Shown: piece by piece, positions 25,718-35,084 of the stretch
How positions within the stretch are numbered: position 1 is the first letter of the stretch
Layout of the letters: every line of letters starts with the position of its first letter
NCBI GenBank assembly: GCA_002483085.1
Contig: DLHF01000051.1
Coordinates: 1-64,000 of the forward strand
DNA from: Ignavibacteria bacterium UBA7675
GTDB taxonomy: Bacteria; Bacteroidota; Ignavibacteria; Kapaibacteriales; UB7675
Direction: 5' to 3'
DNA: 64,000 nt
Notes under the pieces: generated by a model
The model's database searches: none
Told to the model about the DNA's origin: nothing
What the model saw: the letters and a program-made list of their open reading frames with translations, nothing else
Made by a program: the position numbers and the translations under genes

Positions 25718-26551
25718 GTGACAACAGTACAATCCGCTTCGGAACATTCCTATGCTCTTATTCTCGGAGTATCGAGTGGCTTTGGCAGCGCCGTAGCGCG
25801 CACTCTTGCCCGCGAGGGATATCATATTATCGGGGTTCACCTCGACAGAGCTGCCGGAATGAAAACAGTGGAAGAGCTCAAAGCTGCAATTGAAGCACAG
25901 GGGGTTCGAGCTCTGTTCTTTAATGCCAATGCTGCCGATGCCGATCGGCGCAGGGATGTCATCGACGCCATACAGCAGGAATTCGCAGAAAGAGAAGGCG
26001 CCTCGGTAAAAGTGCTGCTGCACTCGCTGGCCTTTGGCTCTCTGAAGCAGTTCGTGGCAGACAGTCCCGGCGACGCTCTTACGCAACGCCAAATGGAAAT
26101 GACTCTCGACGTTATGGCTAACAGCCTGATCTACTGGACGCAGGACCTCATTTTTGGAAAGCTCTTTGGCCGCAACGGTCGCATCTTTGCAATGACAAGT
26201 GCGGGCAGTCGGCGCATTTTACCAATGTACGGAGCTGTATCGGCTGCCAAAGCTGCTTTGGAATCGTATATACGCCAGCTTGCTCTTGAGCTCGCGCCCT
26301 ATGGTATCACAGCCAATTCGATCCGCGCTGGTGTCACCGATACGCCTGCGCTGCGCAAGATTCCCGGTAGCGAGATTATCATCAACAATGCGCTTATGCG
26401 CAACCCTTACCATCAGCTTACTACAACAGAGGACGTGGCGGAAGTTATCGCTCTGCTGGCGCGTCCGGAAAGCTCGTGGATCAACGGGACAATTGTTGGA
26501 GCTGATGGCGGCGAGGACTCTGTGGACCTTACCTGGTGGAAACCGGAATAA
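25718..26551 (+). CDS. Enoyl-ACP reductase-like SDR (FabL/FabI type)
   Basis: 277 aa with a GTG start, chosen because GAGGA lies eight bases upstream and no in-frame ATG gives a complete fold. The nucleotide-binding loop is GVSSGFGSA. The active site shows Y-x6-K (YGAVSAAK), the spacing of enoyl-ACP reductases rather than the Y-x3-K of ordinary SDRs. RQLALELAPYGITANSIRAG follows. That argues for a final-step reductase in fatty-acid elongation, closest in style to FabL (ENR III). A FabI paralogue elsewhere cannot be excluded. The N-terminal Rossmann region is less conserved than in typical FabI. Confidence 0.75.
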   Translation: MTTVQSASEHSYALILGVSSGFGSAVARTLAREGYHIIGVHLDRAAGMKTVEELKAAIEAQGVRALFFNANAADADRRRDVIDAIQQEFAEREGASVKVLLHSLAFGSLKQFVADSPGDALTQRQMEMTLDVMANSLIYWTQDLIFGKLFGRNGRIFAMTSAGSRRILPMYGAVSAAKAALESYIRQLALELAPYGITANSIRAGVTDTPALRKIPGSEIIINNALMRNPYHQLTTTEDVAEVIALLARPESSWINGTIVGADGGEDSVDLTWWKPE

Positions 26552-26610
26552 CTCGGTTGGCGTTACTGTGAATGTGTAGATCAAGATATTTTTCCACGAT
26601 AGGAGAGAGT

Positions 26611-27132
26611 ATGAAGTATTTCATACGTTCAGTGGTTGTTTTGTGTGTGCTCATCTGTTCGCAAGCGCTTTTTGCTCAGGACAATAGTACTCGGCCCATT
26701 GGCGAAGAGCTGAAAAGCCAGATGTTCTATGGTGTTGGGCTTCAGGCCGGTTTGTTCTCGGGCAGTGGCATATTAGTTCGGGCACATTTTCCGAATCGCA
26801 TGGGAGCGCAGACGGCGTTTGGTGTTATCAAGCTCGGCGACAATACATACTGGACTGTAGGCGCAGAATTCCAGTATAGCTTTAACAACAATGTGGACGA
26901 CCATTTCTACGGCCTGATCGGCGGCGGGTATTATTACGCTTCTACCGATGATGTCGAGGAGACCGGCAACGAACTCAATTCGCCAGCGCGGTTTGGGTTT
27001 GGTGTCGGCTATGAATGGTTTACCAGCCGCAATCTCACGTTTAATATCACACTGCCGCTGATATTCTTCACAGGCGACGAAACAACAATTCTTCCTATTC
27101 CGCAGCTTGCTCTTGTGTATTACTTCCAGTAA
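26611..27132 (+). CDS. Small outer-membrane beta-barrel protein
   Basis: 173 aa. Signal peptide (YFIRSVVVLCVLICSQALFAQ), then a run of amphipathic beta-strands: GVGLQAGLFSG, TYWTVGAEFQYSF, FYGLIGGGYYYAS, FGFGVGYEWFTS and a C-terminal strand ALVYYFQ. About eight strands are expected, as in OmpX/OmpW-size barrels. A good SD (AGGAGA) precedes the ATG. Function unknown. A bidirectional terminator separates it from pepA. Confidence 0.8.
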   Translation: MKYFIRSVVVLCVLICSQALFAQDNSTRPIGEELKSQMFYGVGLQAGLFSGSGILVRAHFPNRMGAQTAFGVIKLGDNTYWTVGAEFQYSFNNNVDDHFYGLIGGGYYYASTDDVEETGNELNSPARFGFGVGYEWFTSRNLTFNITLPLIFFTGDETTILPIPQLALVYYFQ

Positions 27133-27171
27133 TAATCTGCTACCAGAAGAACGACACATTCTGATAAAGAG

Positions 27172-27203
27172 AAAAGCCGGTGCATGTACATGCATCGGCT
27201 TTT
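27172..27203. terminator. Bidirectional terminator
   Basis: Long near-perfect stem AAAAGCCG-G-TGCATG / CATGCA-T-CGGCTTTT with a two-base loop (one G-T pair). It serves the barrel gene (+) and pepA (-). Confidence 0.85.
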
Positions 27204-27248
27204 CTTCGTTTTACAATGTTCCCGGCTATCGTGCACCGGTTTGCCGCC

Positions 27249-28736
27249 TTATTCCCATTTCATCAGCATGTTGCACAGCAGGCGCACGCCAACACCGGTA
27301 CCGCCTTTAGGCATATAGGCAGTTTCTTTGGGCGAAATACCTGTACCTGCGATATCGAGGTGAGCCCAGGGGTAATCGGTAAAGCGTTGGAGAAATAGCC
27401 CGGCAGTAATACTGCCAGCGGCGCGCCCACCCGAATTTTTGATGTCGGCATAGTCGCTCTTGATCATTTCTTCGTATTCTTCGTACAGCGGCAGTTCGCA
27501 CACGTACTCGCTCGTATAGTCGGCAGAGTGTTTAATGCGGTCTTTCAGCTCGCGGTCGTTGCCCATCAGCCCGCTTGTAGTATGGCCGAGAGCCACAACA
27601 CAGGCCCCGGTAAGAGTTGCGAGATCGACAACCGCAGTGGGATTGTAGCGTTTTGCGTAGATAAGTGCATCGGCGAGGATAAGGCGTCCTTCGGCATCGG
27701 TATTATCTACTTCCACGCTCAGGCCATTAGAATAGGTAATGACATCGCCCGGTACCATTGCTCCGCCGTCGGGCATATTATCGGTAGCTGGAACAAGCGC
27801 CACGACATTGAGCTTGAGGCCAGCTTTAGCAATGGCGTACATCGTACCGATAACAGTAGCTGCGCCGTGGCGATCCATGCGCATATCGCCCATGCCAGCC
27901 GATGGTTTGATAGAAATGCCACCAGAATCGAACGTAACGCCTTTGCCTACCAGCACAATGGGATTGCTGCCGCGTGGGCCTTTGAGATATTCCATCACAA
28001 TGAAGGCCGGTGGGCGCACTGAACCGCGATTTACGCCCAAGAGACCGTTCATTTTCAAAGATTCAATTTTTTTCTTATTAAATACTGTCACCTTGAAGCC
28101 AGCTTCTTTACCGGCGCTAACAGCGCGCGCGGCCAGCGATTCCGGGTAAATTTCATTGCTTGGCGAGTTGGCGAGGTCGCGCGTAAGGTTGACACCTTGT
28201 GCAATAGTAAAAGCGAGCTCAGCGCCTGGCTTGCAGTCATTCAGCCATTGTTTGTCTTCGCTGAACAGAGTCATAGCCGTAATAGGAGACGCCGATTTAC
28301 CGTTTTCTTCGGAGATATACTTGTCGAATTTATAGAGGCTGAGCACAGCACCTTCGGCGATAGCCTGGGCGAGTTCGGCTGCTGGGACAGCATCAATCGA
28401 GGGCAGGTGCAGAGCAAGCGATCCGAGTTTCATCGATGAAGCGCGCTTAGAAGCCTGAGCGGCAGCACGGCGAAGGCGTTCGAGTGTAAGCTTTGCTTGT
28501 TCGCCGAGGCCAGCGAGAATCAGGCGCGGCGATTTTGCTCCATCGGTGTAGATGACAGCGCCGGTATCTTTTTTTCCCTTAAAATCCCCTGAGGAAAAGA
28601 CGGGAGCAGCCGAGGGAAACTCCTCGGCAATCCGTGCGCTTTGTGAATCGAATGACTCTTTATCCTCAAAGACAAAAAGTACAACCGCATCGCTTTTCAC
28701 CGCCGATGCGCGAGACGTGGAAAATGAAAGTTTCAT
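27249..28736 (-). CDS. pepA: Leucyl aminopeptidase (M17)
   Basis: 495 aa cytosolic zinc/manganese peptidase that trims N-terminal residues. The C-terminal catalytic half has GKGVTFDSGGISIKPSAGM, the signature NTDAEGRL and the DLATLTGA strand. In the metal-ligand loop usually written DMxGAA, this protein has DRHGAA: the Asp is kept but the next two positions are changed. The N-terminal domain is typical. The start is set at the second Met (28736), as a TTG before it gains nothing. It is the last gene of a minus-strand series uxs-like, CDF-like, ruvB, pepA. Confidence 0.9.
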   Translation of the reverse strand: MKLSFSTSRASAVKSDAVVLFVFEDKESFDSQSARIAEEFPSAAPVFSSGDFKGKKDTGAVIYTDGAKSPRLILAGLGEQAKLTLERLRRAAAQASKRASSMKLGSLALHLPSIDAVPAAELAQAIAEGAVLSLYKFDKYISEENGKSASPITAMTLFSEDKQWLNDCKPGAELAFTIAQGVNLTRDLANSPSNEIYPESLAARAVSAGKEAGFKVTVFNKKKIESLKMNGLLGVNRGSVRPPAFIVMEYLKGPRGSNPIVLVGKGVTFDSGGISIKPSAGMGDMRMDRHGAATVIGTMYAIAKAGLKLNVVALVPATDNMPDGGAMVPGDVITYSNGLSVEVDNTDAEGRLILADALIYAKRYNPTAVVDLATLTGACVVALGHTTSGLMGNDRELKDRIKHSADYTSEYVCELPLYEEYEEMIKSDYADIKNSGGRAAGSITAGLFLQRFTDYPWAHLDIAGTGISPKETAYMPKGGTGVGVRLLCNMLMKWE

Positions 28737-28832
28737 CAATACTAACCCTTATACAACAAGGCGGCGGCAACTGCTGCACGCCGTGGTTATGAAAAACGAT
28801 AAAATGCTGTACTGTGAAGACCGGAAGTAAGT

Positions 28833-29867
28833 TTATTCGCCTTCGAAGAGGGTCCCGGTACGGGTGCCTTCGGTGAATCCGAAATGCTTATAGGCCAAAG
28901 GCGTCGCTTCGCGTCCGCGAGGGGTGCGGTTGAGGAATCCCTGCTGAATGAGAAACGGCTCGTACACTTCTTCGATGGTGCCTGCTTCTTCGCCCACGGC
29001 AACTGCAAGCGTGTTGAGCCCAACGGGCCCGCCGGAAAATTTTTCGATAATTGTCGTCATTATGCGCTTATCCATCTCGTCCAGGCCGTATTCATCCACC
29101 TCTAAGGCGTCAAGCGCCATATTTGCTATCGGTCTGTCGATAATACCAGTGCCCTTTACTTCTGCAAAGTCGCGTGTGCGGCGCAAAAGCCTGTTGGCAA
29201 TGCGCGGTGTTCCACGCGATCTGCGGGCGAGCTCATAGGCGCCGTCGTCTTCAATAGGCGTTTGCAGAATGCCTGAGGAGCGGATAATAATATCTTTGAG
29301 CTGTTCGGGCTGGTAGTAGTCCAGCCTGTTCTGTATGCCAAAGCGCGTGCGCAGCGGAGCTGTAAGAGAGCCTGCGCGAGTAGTTGCTCCTACAAGAGTA
29401 AATTTGGGCAAAGCGAGCTTAATGGAGCGCGCCGAAGGGCCGGAGTCGATCATGATGTCGATGCTGAAATCTTCCATTGCAGAGTACAGGTACTCTTCCA
29501 CGACAGGCGAAAGGCGGTGAATCTCGTCGATGAAAAGAACATCCCCTTCGTTGAGATTGGTGAGCAGCCCGGCCAGATCGGCAGGCTTTTCGAGCACCGG
29601 ACCCGAAGTAATCTTGATATCGGTCTGCATCTCCCGCGCAATAATATGGCTCAGCGTGGTCTTGCCAAGGCCGGGCGGTCCTGTGAGCAGGACGTGGTCG
29701 AGTGCATCGCCCCGATTGCGGGCGGCTTGAATAAAAATGCGAAGATTCTCGACGATTTTTGCCTGCCCCGTAAACTCGCTAAAATCAGGCGGGCGAAGGG
29801 ACAAATCAATGTCTTCTTCGATTTTGCCTGATGCTGTCAGAGGGGAAGAGCGATGCTTGTCTATCAT
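28833..29867 (-). CDS. ruvB: Holliday junction branch migration ATPase RuvB
   Basis: 344 aa. AAA+ motor of the RuvAB complex. Walker A GPPGLGKTTL, Walker B VLFIDEIHRL, sensor 1 GATTRAG and the arginine-finger/sensor region RFGIQNRL are present. The C-terminal winged helix (GFLNRTPRGREATPLAYKHF) binds DNA. The start at 29867 gives the normal family length; the longer reading to 29927 lacks similarity. RuvA and RuvC are not adjacent. It lies 75 bases downstream of the CDF-like gene on the same strand. Confidence 0.95.
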   Translation of the reverse strand: MIDKHRSSPLTASGKIEEDIDLSLRPPDFSEFTGQAKIVENLRIFIQAARNRGDALDHVLLTGPPGLGKTTLSHIIAREMQTDIKITSGPVLEKPADLAGLLTNLNEGDVLFIDEIHRLSPVVEEYLYSAMEDFSIDIMIDSGPSARSIKLALPKFTLVGATTRAGSLTAPLRTRFGIQNRLDYYQPEQLKDIIIRSSGILQTPIEDDGAYELARRSRGTPRIANRLLRRTRDFAEVKGTGIIDRPIANMALDALEVDEYGLDEMDKRIMTTIIEKFSGGPVGLNTLAVAVGEEAGTIEEVYEPFLIQQGFLNRTPRGREATPLAYKHFGFTEGTRTGTLFEGE

Positions 29868-29942
29868 GGGTTTCGACCGTTGCTCATCAGAAATTGTATC
29901 CCGTATCGGTGCGGCAGAATTACACAAACATAGTGAAAAAAT

Positions 29943-30941
29943 TTATCCTTCCTGCACCGTGTCGTCCTTTTTTAGTTTCAGCATTTCTACAGGGCAGAAT
30001 CGCTGTCCGTCCTGCACACATTCATGGCTGCACGGCACGACGTACATCCGCACAATTGCATTGGGATATTTGCCCGTAATTGCGCTTGTAATGTCGTTTT
30101 CTACCCGAAAAGCCGTCTCCAATGTGTAGTCGAATGGCATGATCACATCCAGCTCAATGAACATGTCCTTGCCAGAGCGCCGTGTATGGACATTTTTGAA
30201 TTCGCAGATGCGCGATATGTTTTCTACGATCACACCGATAATATCGAGCTGTATATCCTCCGGCAGCGTTCTGTCCAAGAGCTGGTCGAGCGCGGCTCTG
30301 GCATGGCTAAAAGGTACTTTCAGGGCAAAAGCCAGCAGCGCAACAGCCGTTATGGAATCCAGTACGCGGCCTAAGCTATCGAGGCCCACGTGCTTGAGTA
30401 CAAAACCCAGCACGAGATTGCCCATCACGCCGATTTCCATGTAGCTGTCTACCCGCCACAAATCTGCGTCGTAGCTCATCATGGGCAAGTGAAATGTGCT
30501 CGCGTATTTTCTGTTGAGCACTACCATGCGGCGCATCAGCAAAAAAGCTACAGCCGAGTACACCATAAGCAGAGGGTAGTTGGCTACTGGAGTAGCCGCG
30601 CCAAACGAAAATACGACTTCGTACAATGTGTAGATGAACACACACGACAGCAGCAGCGCACTTGCCAGAATCGCAAGGCTCTCAAATTTTCCATAGCCGT
30701 AGTTGTGTATGACATCGGGCGAGCGCAAGCTCTGTTTGACAGCCGTTACAAAGAGCAGCGAGTTGATCACGTCTACAGCAGAGATCAAACCATTGGTCTG
30801 CACAGCCAGCGAGTCCTCGATGTTTCCGAGGATAACACCGATGATCGCAAGGAGAATACACACGGCCACCGAAGCGCGCGAAGCGAATGCCGGTGTAGTT
30901 CGGTCGAGCCAATGTCGCCACTGGGGAAATGCAAAATCCAT
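29943..30941 (-). CDS. CDF-family cation transporter-like protein with altered metal site
   Basis: 332 aa, about six membrane segments plus a cytoplasmic domain. The loop HNYGYGKFESLA and the C-terminal ferredoxin-like domain (FKNVHTRRSGKDMFIELDV) mark the cation diffusion facilitator family. However, the paired Asp/His ligands in helices 2 and 5 are not standard. Helix 2 keeps only Asp57 (four residues earlier it is Ile instead of Asp), and helix 5 has DADLWRVD without the usual HxxxD. A Cys-rich tail (CSHEC...FCP) could be an alternative metal site. It may be a non-canonical transporter or a regulatory relative. It starts 12 bases after the uxs-like gene. Confidence 0.8.
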   Translation of the reverse strand: MDFAFPQWRHWLDRTTPAFASRASVAVCILLAIIGVILGNIEDSLAVQTNGLISAVDVINSLLFVTAVKQSLRSPDVIHNYGYGKFESLAILASALLLSCVFIYTLYEVVFSFGAATPVANYPLLMVYSAVAFLLMRRMVVLNRKYASTFHLPMMSYDADLWRVDSYMEIGVMGNLVLGFVLKHVGLDSLGRVLDSITAVALLAFALKVPFSHARAALDQLLDRTLPEDIQLDIIGVIVENISRICEFKNVHTRRSGKDMFIELDVIMPFDYTLETAFRVENDITSAITGKYPNAIVRMYVVPCSHECVQDGQRFCPVEMLKLKKDDTVQEG

Positions 30942-30953
30942 ACGTGTACTTGC

Positions 30954-31907
30954 CTACCGGATAACCTGTTCAATGCCGAGTTTTGTCCTGAAATATTCCA
31001 TTGTTTTTTGCAAGCCCTCTCGCCGCTGTACTACTGGTTCCCAGTGGAGAATCTCACGTGCTTTGCCGATGTCGGGCTGGCGTATTTTGGGATCGTCCTG
31101 CGGCAAAGGTTTGTAGATGATCTCGCTGGTAGAGCCCGTGAGCGCAATAATCTCTTCGGCTAGGCCCTGTACGCTTATTTCGTCGGGATTCCCAATATTC
31201 ACCGGCTCGACCTCGTCGGAGAGCAGCAGGCGGTAAATGCCGTCGATCAGGTCGTCGACATAGCATACCGACCGTGTCTGGCCGCCGTCGCCAAAGACGG
31301 TGACAGGTTCGCCTGCAAGCGCTTGCGACAAAAATGCCGGAATTGCGCGCCCGTCGTCGACTCGCATGCGCGGGCCATAGGTGTTGAATATACGCACAAT
31401 ACGGGTATCTAATCCGTGGTAACGGTGGTAAGCCATTGTAATAGCTTCTGCAAAACGCTTTGCTTCGTCGTACACACCGCGAATGCCGATAGGGTTTACA
31501 TTGCCCCAGTACGACTCCTCCTGCGGGTGGATGAGTGGGTCGCCATATACTTCGCTGGTGCTCGCCAGCAAAAAACGCGCCCCCTTGTCTAAAGCCAAGC
31601 CAAGAGCTTTATGCGTGCCGAGCGATCCCACCTTTAATGTCTGTATAGGATATTGCAGGTAGTCGATGGGCGAAGCGGGCGAAGCAAAGTGCAGTACAAA
31701 GTGGACATCGCCGGGAACATGGATGAAATTGGTAACATCCTGCTCTACAAACTGAAACCGGGAATTGCCAAATAAATGCTCGATATTGTCGAGCGAGCCC
31801 GTTATCAGGTTGTCCATGCAGACAACTGAGTGCCCCTCGGCTATGAGTTTGTCGCACAGGTGCGAACCCAGAAACCCGGCTCCCCCTGTTATCAGTGCTC
31901 TGGCCAT
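30954..31907 (-). CDS. UDP-glucuronate decarboxylase / UDP-xylose synthase-like epimerase-family enzyme
   Basis: 317 aa extended SDR. GGAGFLGSHLCDKL binds NAD; catalytic residues sit in ASTSEVYGDP and the Y-x3-K of GVYDEAKR. The text around it (SYWGNVNPIGIRGVYDEAKR) closely matches UDP-glucuronic acid decarboxylases, which make UDP-xylose for surface polysaccharide. Other epimerase/dehydratase identities cannot be fully excluded. A TATTTTTG -7-like box lies about 50 bp upstream. It heads the minus-strand series that continues with the CDF-like gene. Confidence 0.85.
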   Translation of the reverse strand: MARALITGGAGFLGSHLCDKLIAEGHSVVCMDNLITGSLDNIEHLFGNSRFQFVEQDVTNFIHVPGDVHFVLHFASPASPIDYLQYPIQTLKVGSLGTHKALGLALDKGARFLLASTSEVYGDPLIHPQEESYWGNVNPIGIRGVYDEAKRFAEAITMAYHRYHGLDTRIVRIFNTYGPRMRVDDGRAIPAFLSQALAGEPVTVFGDGGQTRSVCYVDDLIDGIYRLLLSDEVEPVNIGNPDEISVQGLAEEIIALTGSTSEIIYKPLPQDDPKIRQPDIGKAREILHWEPVVQRREGLQKTMEYFRTKLGIEQVIR

Positions 31908-32134
31908 AGTTTGTCCGTGTTGATGGAAAGAAATTCAAAAATACCACGAAACCGGCATTTGTGAAATGACTCTGTTAATATAGCTGTTTTTTTATCTGCT
32001 GTTGTCCGGTTTGCAACGCGTGAATGCTGGCAATTACGACGGCGTTGGTCGCCGGTGTAGCGGGTGGTAATAGGATCGTACAAGCGAAAGTTCGCAGTTT
32101 TAAGAGTTTGAGAGAAGAAAAGGACTGTATAATA

Positions 32135-33271
32135 ATGCCGACATCCAAAAGCTGTAAGAAGCGGGCGGGAACATCGAGAATCGGTGTGTTCCTTGCCGCG
32201 TCGCTCGTGATTGCGGGTTGTACTGCTCCGCCCGGTCCGCAGGGCGTTGGGGCTATCGACATCGCCGGGTACAGCTACACATCGTTCAACGACAGCGGTT
32301 TTCGCAAGGGAAAGGAGCGTGGGGCATTGGCAAAGCTGCGTGGGCAGACGGGGTCGCGCTGGGCAGCTCTTTGCGTATTCGAGTTTCAAAGTACACCCGA
32401 AAGCAGCGATATTGGATCTAATACGACGGGTCGCAATCCTCTTACGGGTGCTCCTTGGCAGACGACTTCTACGCTCGACGACGTGCGGCTTGGTGTGGAA
32501 GATGCTCATGCCAACGGGCTTGCGGTGATGCTCAAGCCTCATGTGGATTGCTACAGCGGCGGCTGGCGGGCGGCGATCACCCCCGACCGCGATGGCCGTT
32601 GGTTCCGTTCTTATGCCGATATGATGCTAAAATACGCGGCGCTGGCAGCCGAAACGCGAGTGGAAATGCTGTGCATTGGCGTGGAATACGCTCGGGCTAC
32701 GCGACCGCAATACGATCCCGATTGGAAAAAGCTCATCGCTGATATTCGGCAGGTGTATCCGGGAAAGCTGACCTATGCCGCCAACTGGACAGGCGCTTTT
32801 GCGGAGAAAGAGGCTGAAATGGAGTACATCACCTTCTGGCCATTACTCGACTACATGGGGGTGGACTTTTACGGATCGCTTACAGGCAATGGTATTGCAC
32901 CGCTGCCCGACTACGCCCATGCCTATGCCCGTATGATCGACCGTGCGGCGCGCGTGGGCAGAGTGGCCGAGCGCGTGGGGCGAAAAGTGCTTCTTACGGA
33001 AGTGGGCATCCAGTCGGCAAAGGGAGCGCTGACAGCCCCCTACGACTACACATCGGGCAATGCGGTAGGAGCCGAACCCGACGACGCAGCGCAGGAATTG
33101 TACTACCGCGCAGTGCTCGATGCATTTGGCAGCAAGCGCTGGTGCTCAGGCTTCTTTTGGTGGAATTGGGAAAGCGTAGAGGCATCGACAAAAGCGACAA
33201 ACTACACTGCTGAGGACAAACCGGCGGCAGCATTGCTGAAGAGATATTATACTGTTTCGGAAGAGGGGTGA
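32135..33271 (+). CDS. GH113-like glycoside hydrolase lipoprotein
   Basis: 378 aa. Lipobox VIAGC (Cys29), then a TIM-barrel hydrolase starting GAIDIAGYSYTSF. Candidate catalytic acids fit the GH113 beta-mannanase pattern: Glu184 in CIGVEYA (acid/base) and Glu288 in LLTEVGIQS (nucleophile), with the TFWPLLDYMGVDFYG strand between. The C-terminus FFWWNWESV is also family-like. The start at 32135 excludes a long unsupported N-terminal reading. As a surface lipoprotein it could degrade mannan-type or other beta-linked glycans. It is divergent from the uxs-like gene. Confidence 0.8.
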   Translation: MPTSKSCKKRAGTSRIGVFLAASLVIAGCTAPPGPQGVGAIDIAGYSYTSFNDSGFRKGKERGALAKLRGQTGSRWAALCVFEFQSTPESSDIGSNTTGRNPLTGAPWQTTSTLDDVRLGVEDAHANGLAVMLKPHVDCYSGGWRAAITPDRDGRWFRSYADMMLKYAALAAETRVEMLCIGVEYARATRPQYDPDWKKLIADIRQVYPGKLTYAANWTGAFAEKEAEMEYITFWPLLDYMGVDFYGSLTGNGIAPLPDYAHAYARMIDRAARVGRVAERVGRKVLLTEVGIQSAKGALTAPYDYTSGNAVGAEPDDAAQELYYRAVLDAFGSKRWCSGFFWWNWESVEASTKATNYTAEDKPAAALLKRYYTVSEEG

Positions 33272-33315
33272 CACTACTGCACAGGGCGCAGAAGTGTGGC
33301 AGAGGTGCAGCGGTA

Positions 33316-33354
33316 TTGCAGCGCGGTGCGGAGGCAAAGCCTTGGGGCGGAGAG
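33316..33354 (-). repeat. Solo module B (reverse orientation)
   Basis: Reverse complement of module B (TTGCAGCGCGGTGCGGAGGC...) between two convergent genes. A weak TGTGGCAGAGG just to the left may be a decayed module A end. Confidence 0.6.
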
Positions 33355-33410
33355 ACTGGCGCACAGAGAACAATTTTTTCTACGTCGTTGGCCTTCTGTT
33401 TTCGGCTTTT

Positions 33411-34946
33411 TTACGCAGAGTTGTCCTCGCACTGATACCTTCGGACACCGGCTGTATAGGTAGCGAGCACGCGGGTAGAGGTGATAAATTCATCTGGGCA
33501 CATAAGGAGATTGGAGTCGAGCACGACAATATCGGCATCGTATTTCGGCTTAATTTTACCGCGCCTGTAGGAGACATCGGCAGCTTCATGCGCCCATGAG
33601 GTATAGGCGTCGAGGGCTTCATCGCGTGTAAGGCATTCCGAGGGATTCCACGCTGCCATGCGCCCAAACGGAATGCGACGGCAGAACGCATCGATACCGA
33701 GTAGCGGATCGCCGGACTCGATAGGGAAGTCGGAGCCACCGGTAAGTATCGCGCCGTTGTTGCGAAGGCTGCGCCAGGGGTAGGCGTAGGAGCATCGTGC
33801 ACCGAGCCGTTGTTCGGCCATTGGAGCATCGCTTATGCAGTGGATGGGCTGCACTGCTGGGATCACAGAGTGCAGAGCAAATTTATGTTGGTCTTCGGTG
33901 TGGACAGTCTGGGCATGCTCGATGCGCAGCAGCACGTGTTCATCGGCGACACCCTCTGTACGCATAAGGCCATAGGTATCCAGCACTCTGCGGTTGGCCT
34001 CATCGCCGATAGCGTGAATAGCCACATTCCACCCGAATTCGAGAATCGTCCGCACTTTGTGTTCTAATTCATTCGGGCTCAGCAGCGCCAAGCCGCGCGT
34101 ATCGGGTGCATCCGAGTACGGCTCTGTCAGCAAGGCTCCATGGGAGCCGAGGGCGCCATCGGCATACAGCTTTACGCCGTACACGCGTAGGAATTCACCG
34201 CCAGCGGGAAGAAGCCGTTCATCGAGCCATTCGTCGTTTTGTCCGCTGATATACGACTGCACGCGTACCGACAGCGTTCCCTTTTCTGCCATATCGCGAA
34301 ACAGGGGCAGCAGGGTAGGATGGACATCCATATCGTGGACTTCCGTGATCCCAAGGCGAGAGCATTCGCGTGTAGCTGCGAGGATCATATCTTGCTGCTG
34401 CTGCTCTGTGGGCTTGGGGATATGCCGGGCAACGAGGTCCATGGCATTATCGACGAGAACGCCTGTTGCCCTGTGCTTTTCGTCGCGGAGGATTGTACCG
34501 CCTACGGGGTCTTTCGTCTGGTCGGTAATTCCTGCGATATGCAGAGCTGCCGAATTCACCCACGCTGCATGGCCGTCGGCGCGGCGCAGATACACAGGTG
34601 TATCGGGCAGTACATCGTCGAGCAGGTGCGCGTGGGGATAAGACTTCGAAGACCAGAGTTCCTGATTCCAGCCCATACCCGTAATCCATTCGCCGCTGTA
34701 GCTTGCATGGGAGCGCACGCGGTCGGCGCATTCTTCGGCGCTTATAGCATCGAACAGATTGAGCCCAGTAAGCCGCATGCCGAGGCCAAGGATATGTGCA
34801 TGCGAATCGACAAAGCCGGGGAGCGCCCATGCTCCCGGATAGGAGTGGTGCCCAGTTTCTGTGACAATCTCTACAGCGCCAAACAGCGGTTCTACGGATT
34901 GTATGCGACCGTGGGCTATTGTAATTTTGGCCTGTACGGGTTTCAT
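33411..34946 (-). CDS. Amidohydrolase of the YtcJ type
   Basis: 511 aa metal-dependent hydrolase. Metal ligands are expected in GFVDSHAHI (HxH), the carboxylated-Lys or equivalent region KLYADGALGS, HAIGDEAN, and the late Asp in GGSDFPIE. The flanking beta-sandwich segments at both ends (residues about 10-45 and 470-511) are typical of the amidohydrolase_3 group. Start 34946 is preferred over 35006 on fold grounds; no clear SD. The substrate is unknown, as in most YtcJ-like proteins. It lies 138 bp downstream of the ferredoxin gene on the same strand. Confidence 0.88.
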   Translation of the reverse strand: MKPVQAKITIAHGRIQSVEPLFGAVEIVTETGHHSYPGAWALPGFVDSHAHILGLGMRLTGLNLFDAISAEECADRVRSHASYSGEWITGMGWNQELWSSKSYPHAHLLDDVLPDTPVYLRRADGHAAWVNSAALHIAGITDQTKDPVGGTILRDEKHRATGVLVDNAMDLVARHIPKPTEQQQQDMILAATRECSRLGITEVHDMDVHPTLLPLFRDMAEKGTLSVRVQSYISGQNDEWLDERLLPAGGEFLRVYGVKLYADGALGSHGALLTEPYSDAPDTRGLALLSPNELEHKVRTILEFGWNVAIHAIGDEANRRVLDTYGLMRTEGVADEHVLLRIEHAQTVHTEDQHKFALHSVIPAVQPIHCISDAPMAEQRLGARCSYAYPWRSLRNNGAILTGGSDFPIESGDPLLGIDAFCRRIPFGRMAAWNPSECLTRDEALDAYTSWAHEAADVSYRRGKIKPKYDADIVVLDSNLLMCPDEFITSTRVLATYTAGVRRYQCEDNSA

Positions 34947-35084
34947 AGGGACATGATTTCGGGGTAGGGAAACCCGTAGCTTTTCCGGGTGTGCATTGCT
35001 GCACAAATGTTCAACGGAGAAACCACGGCGCTGAAAAGAAAAAGCCGGGCTGCGGGCTCGGCATTTATCAAAAGTCGGGTAGCA

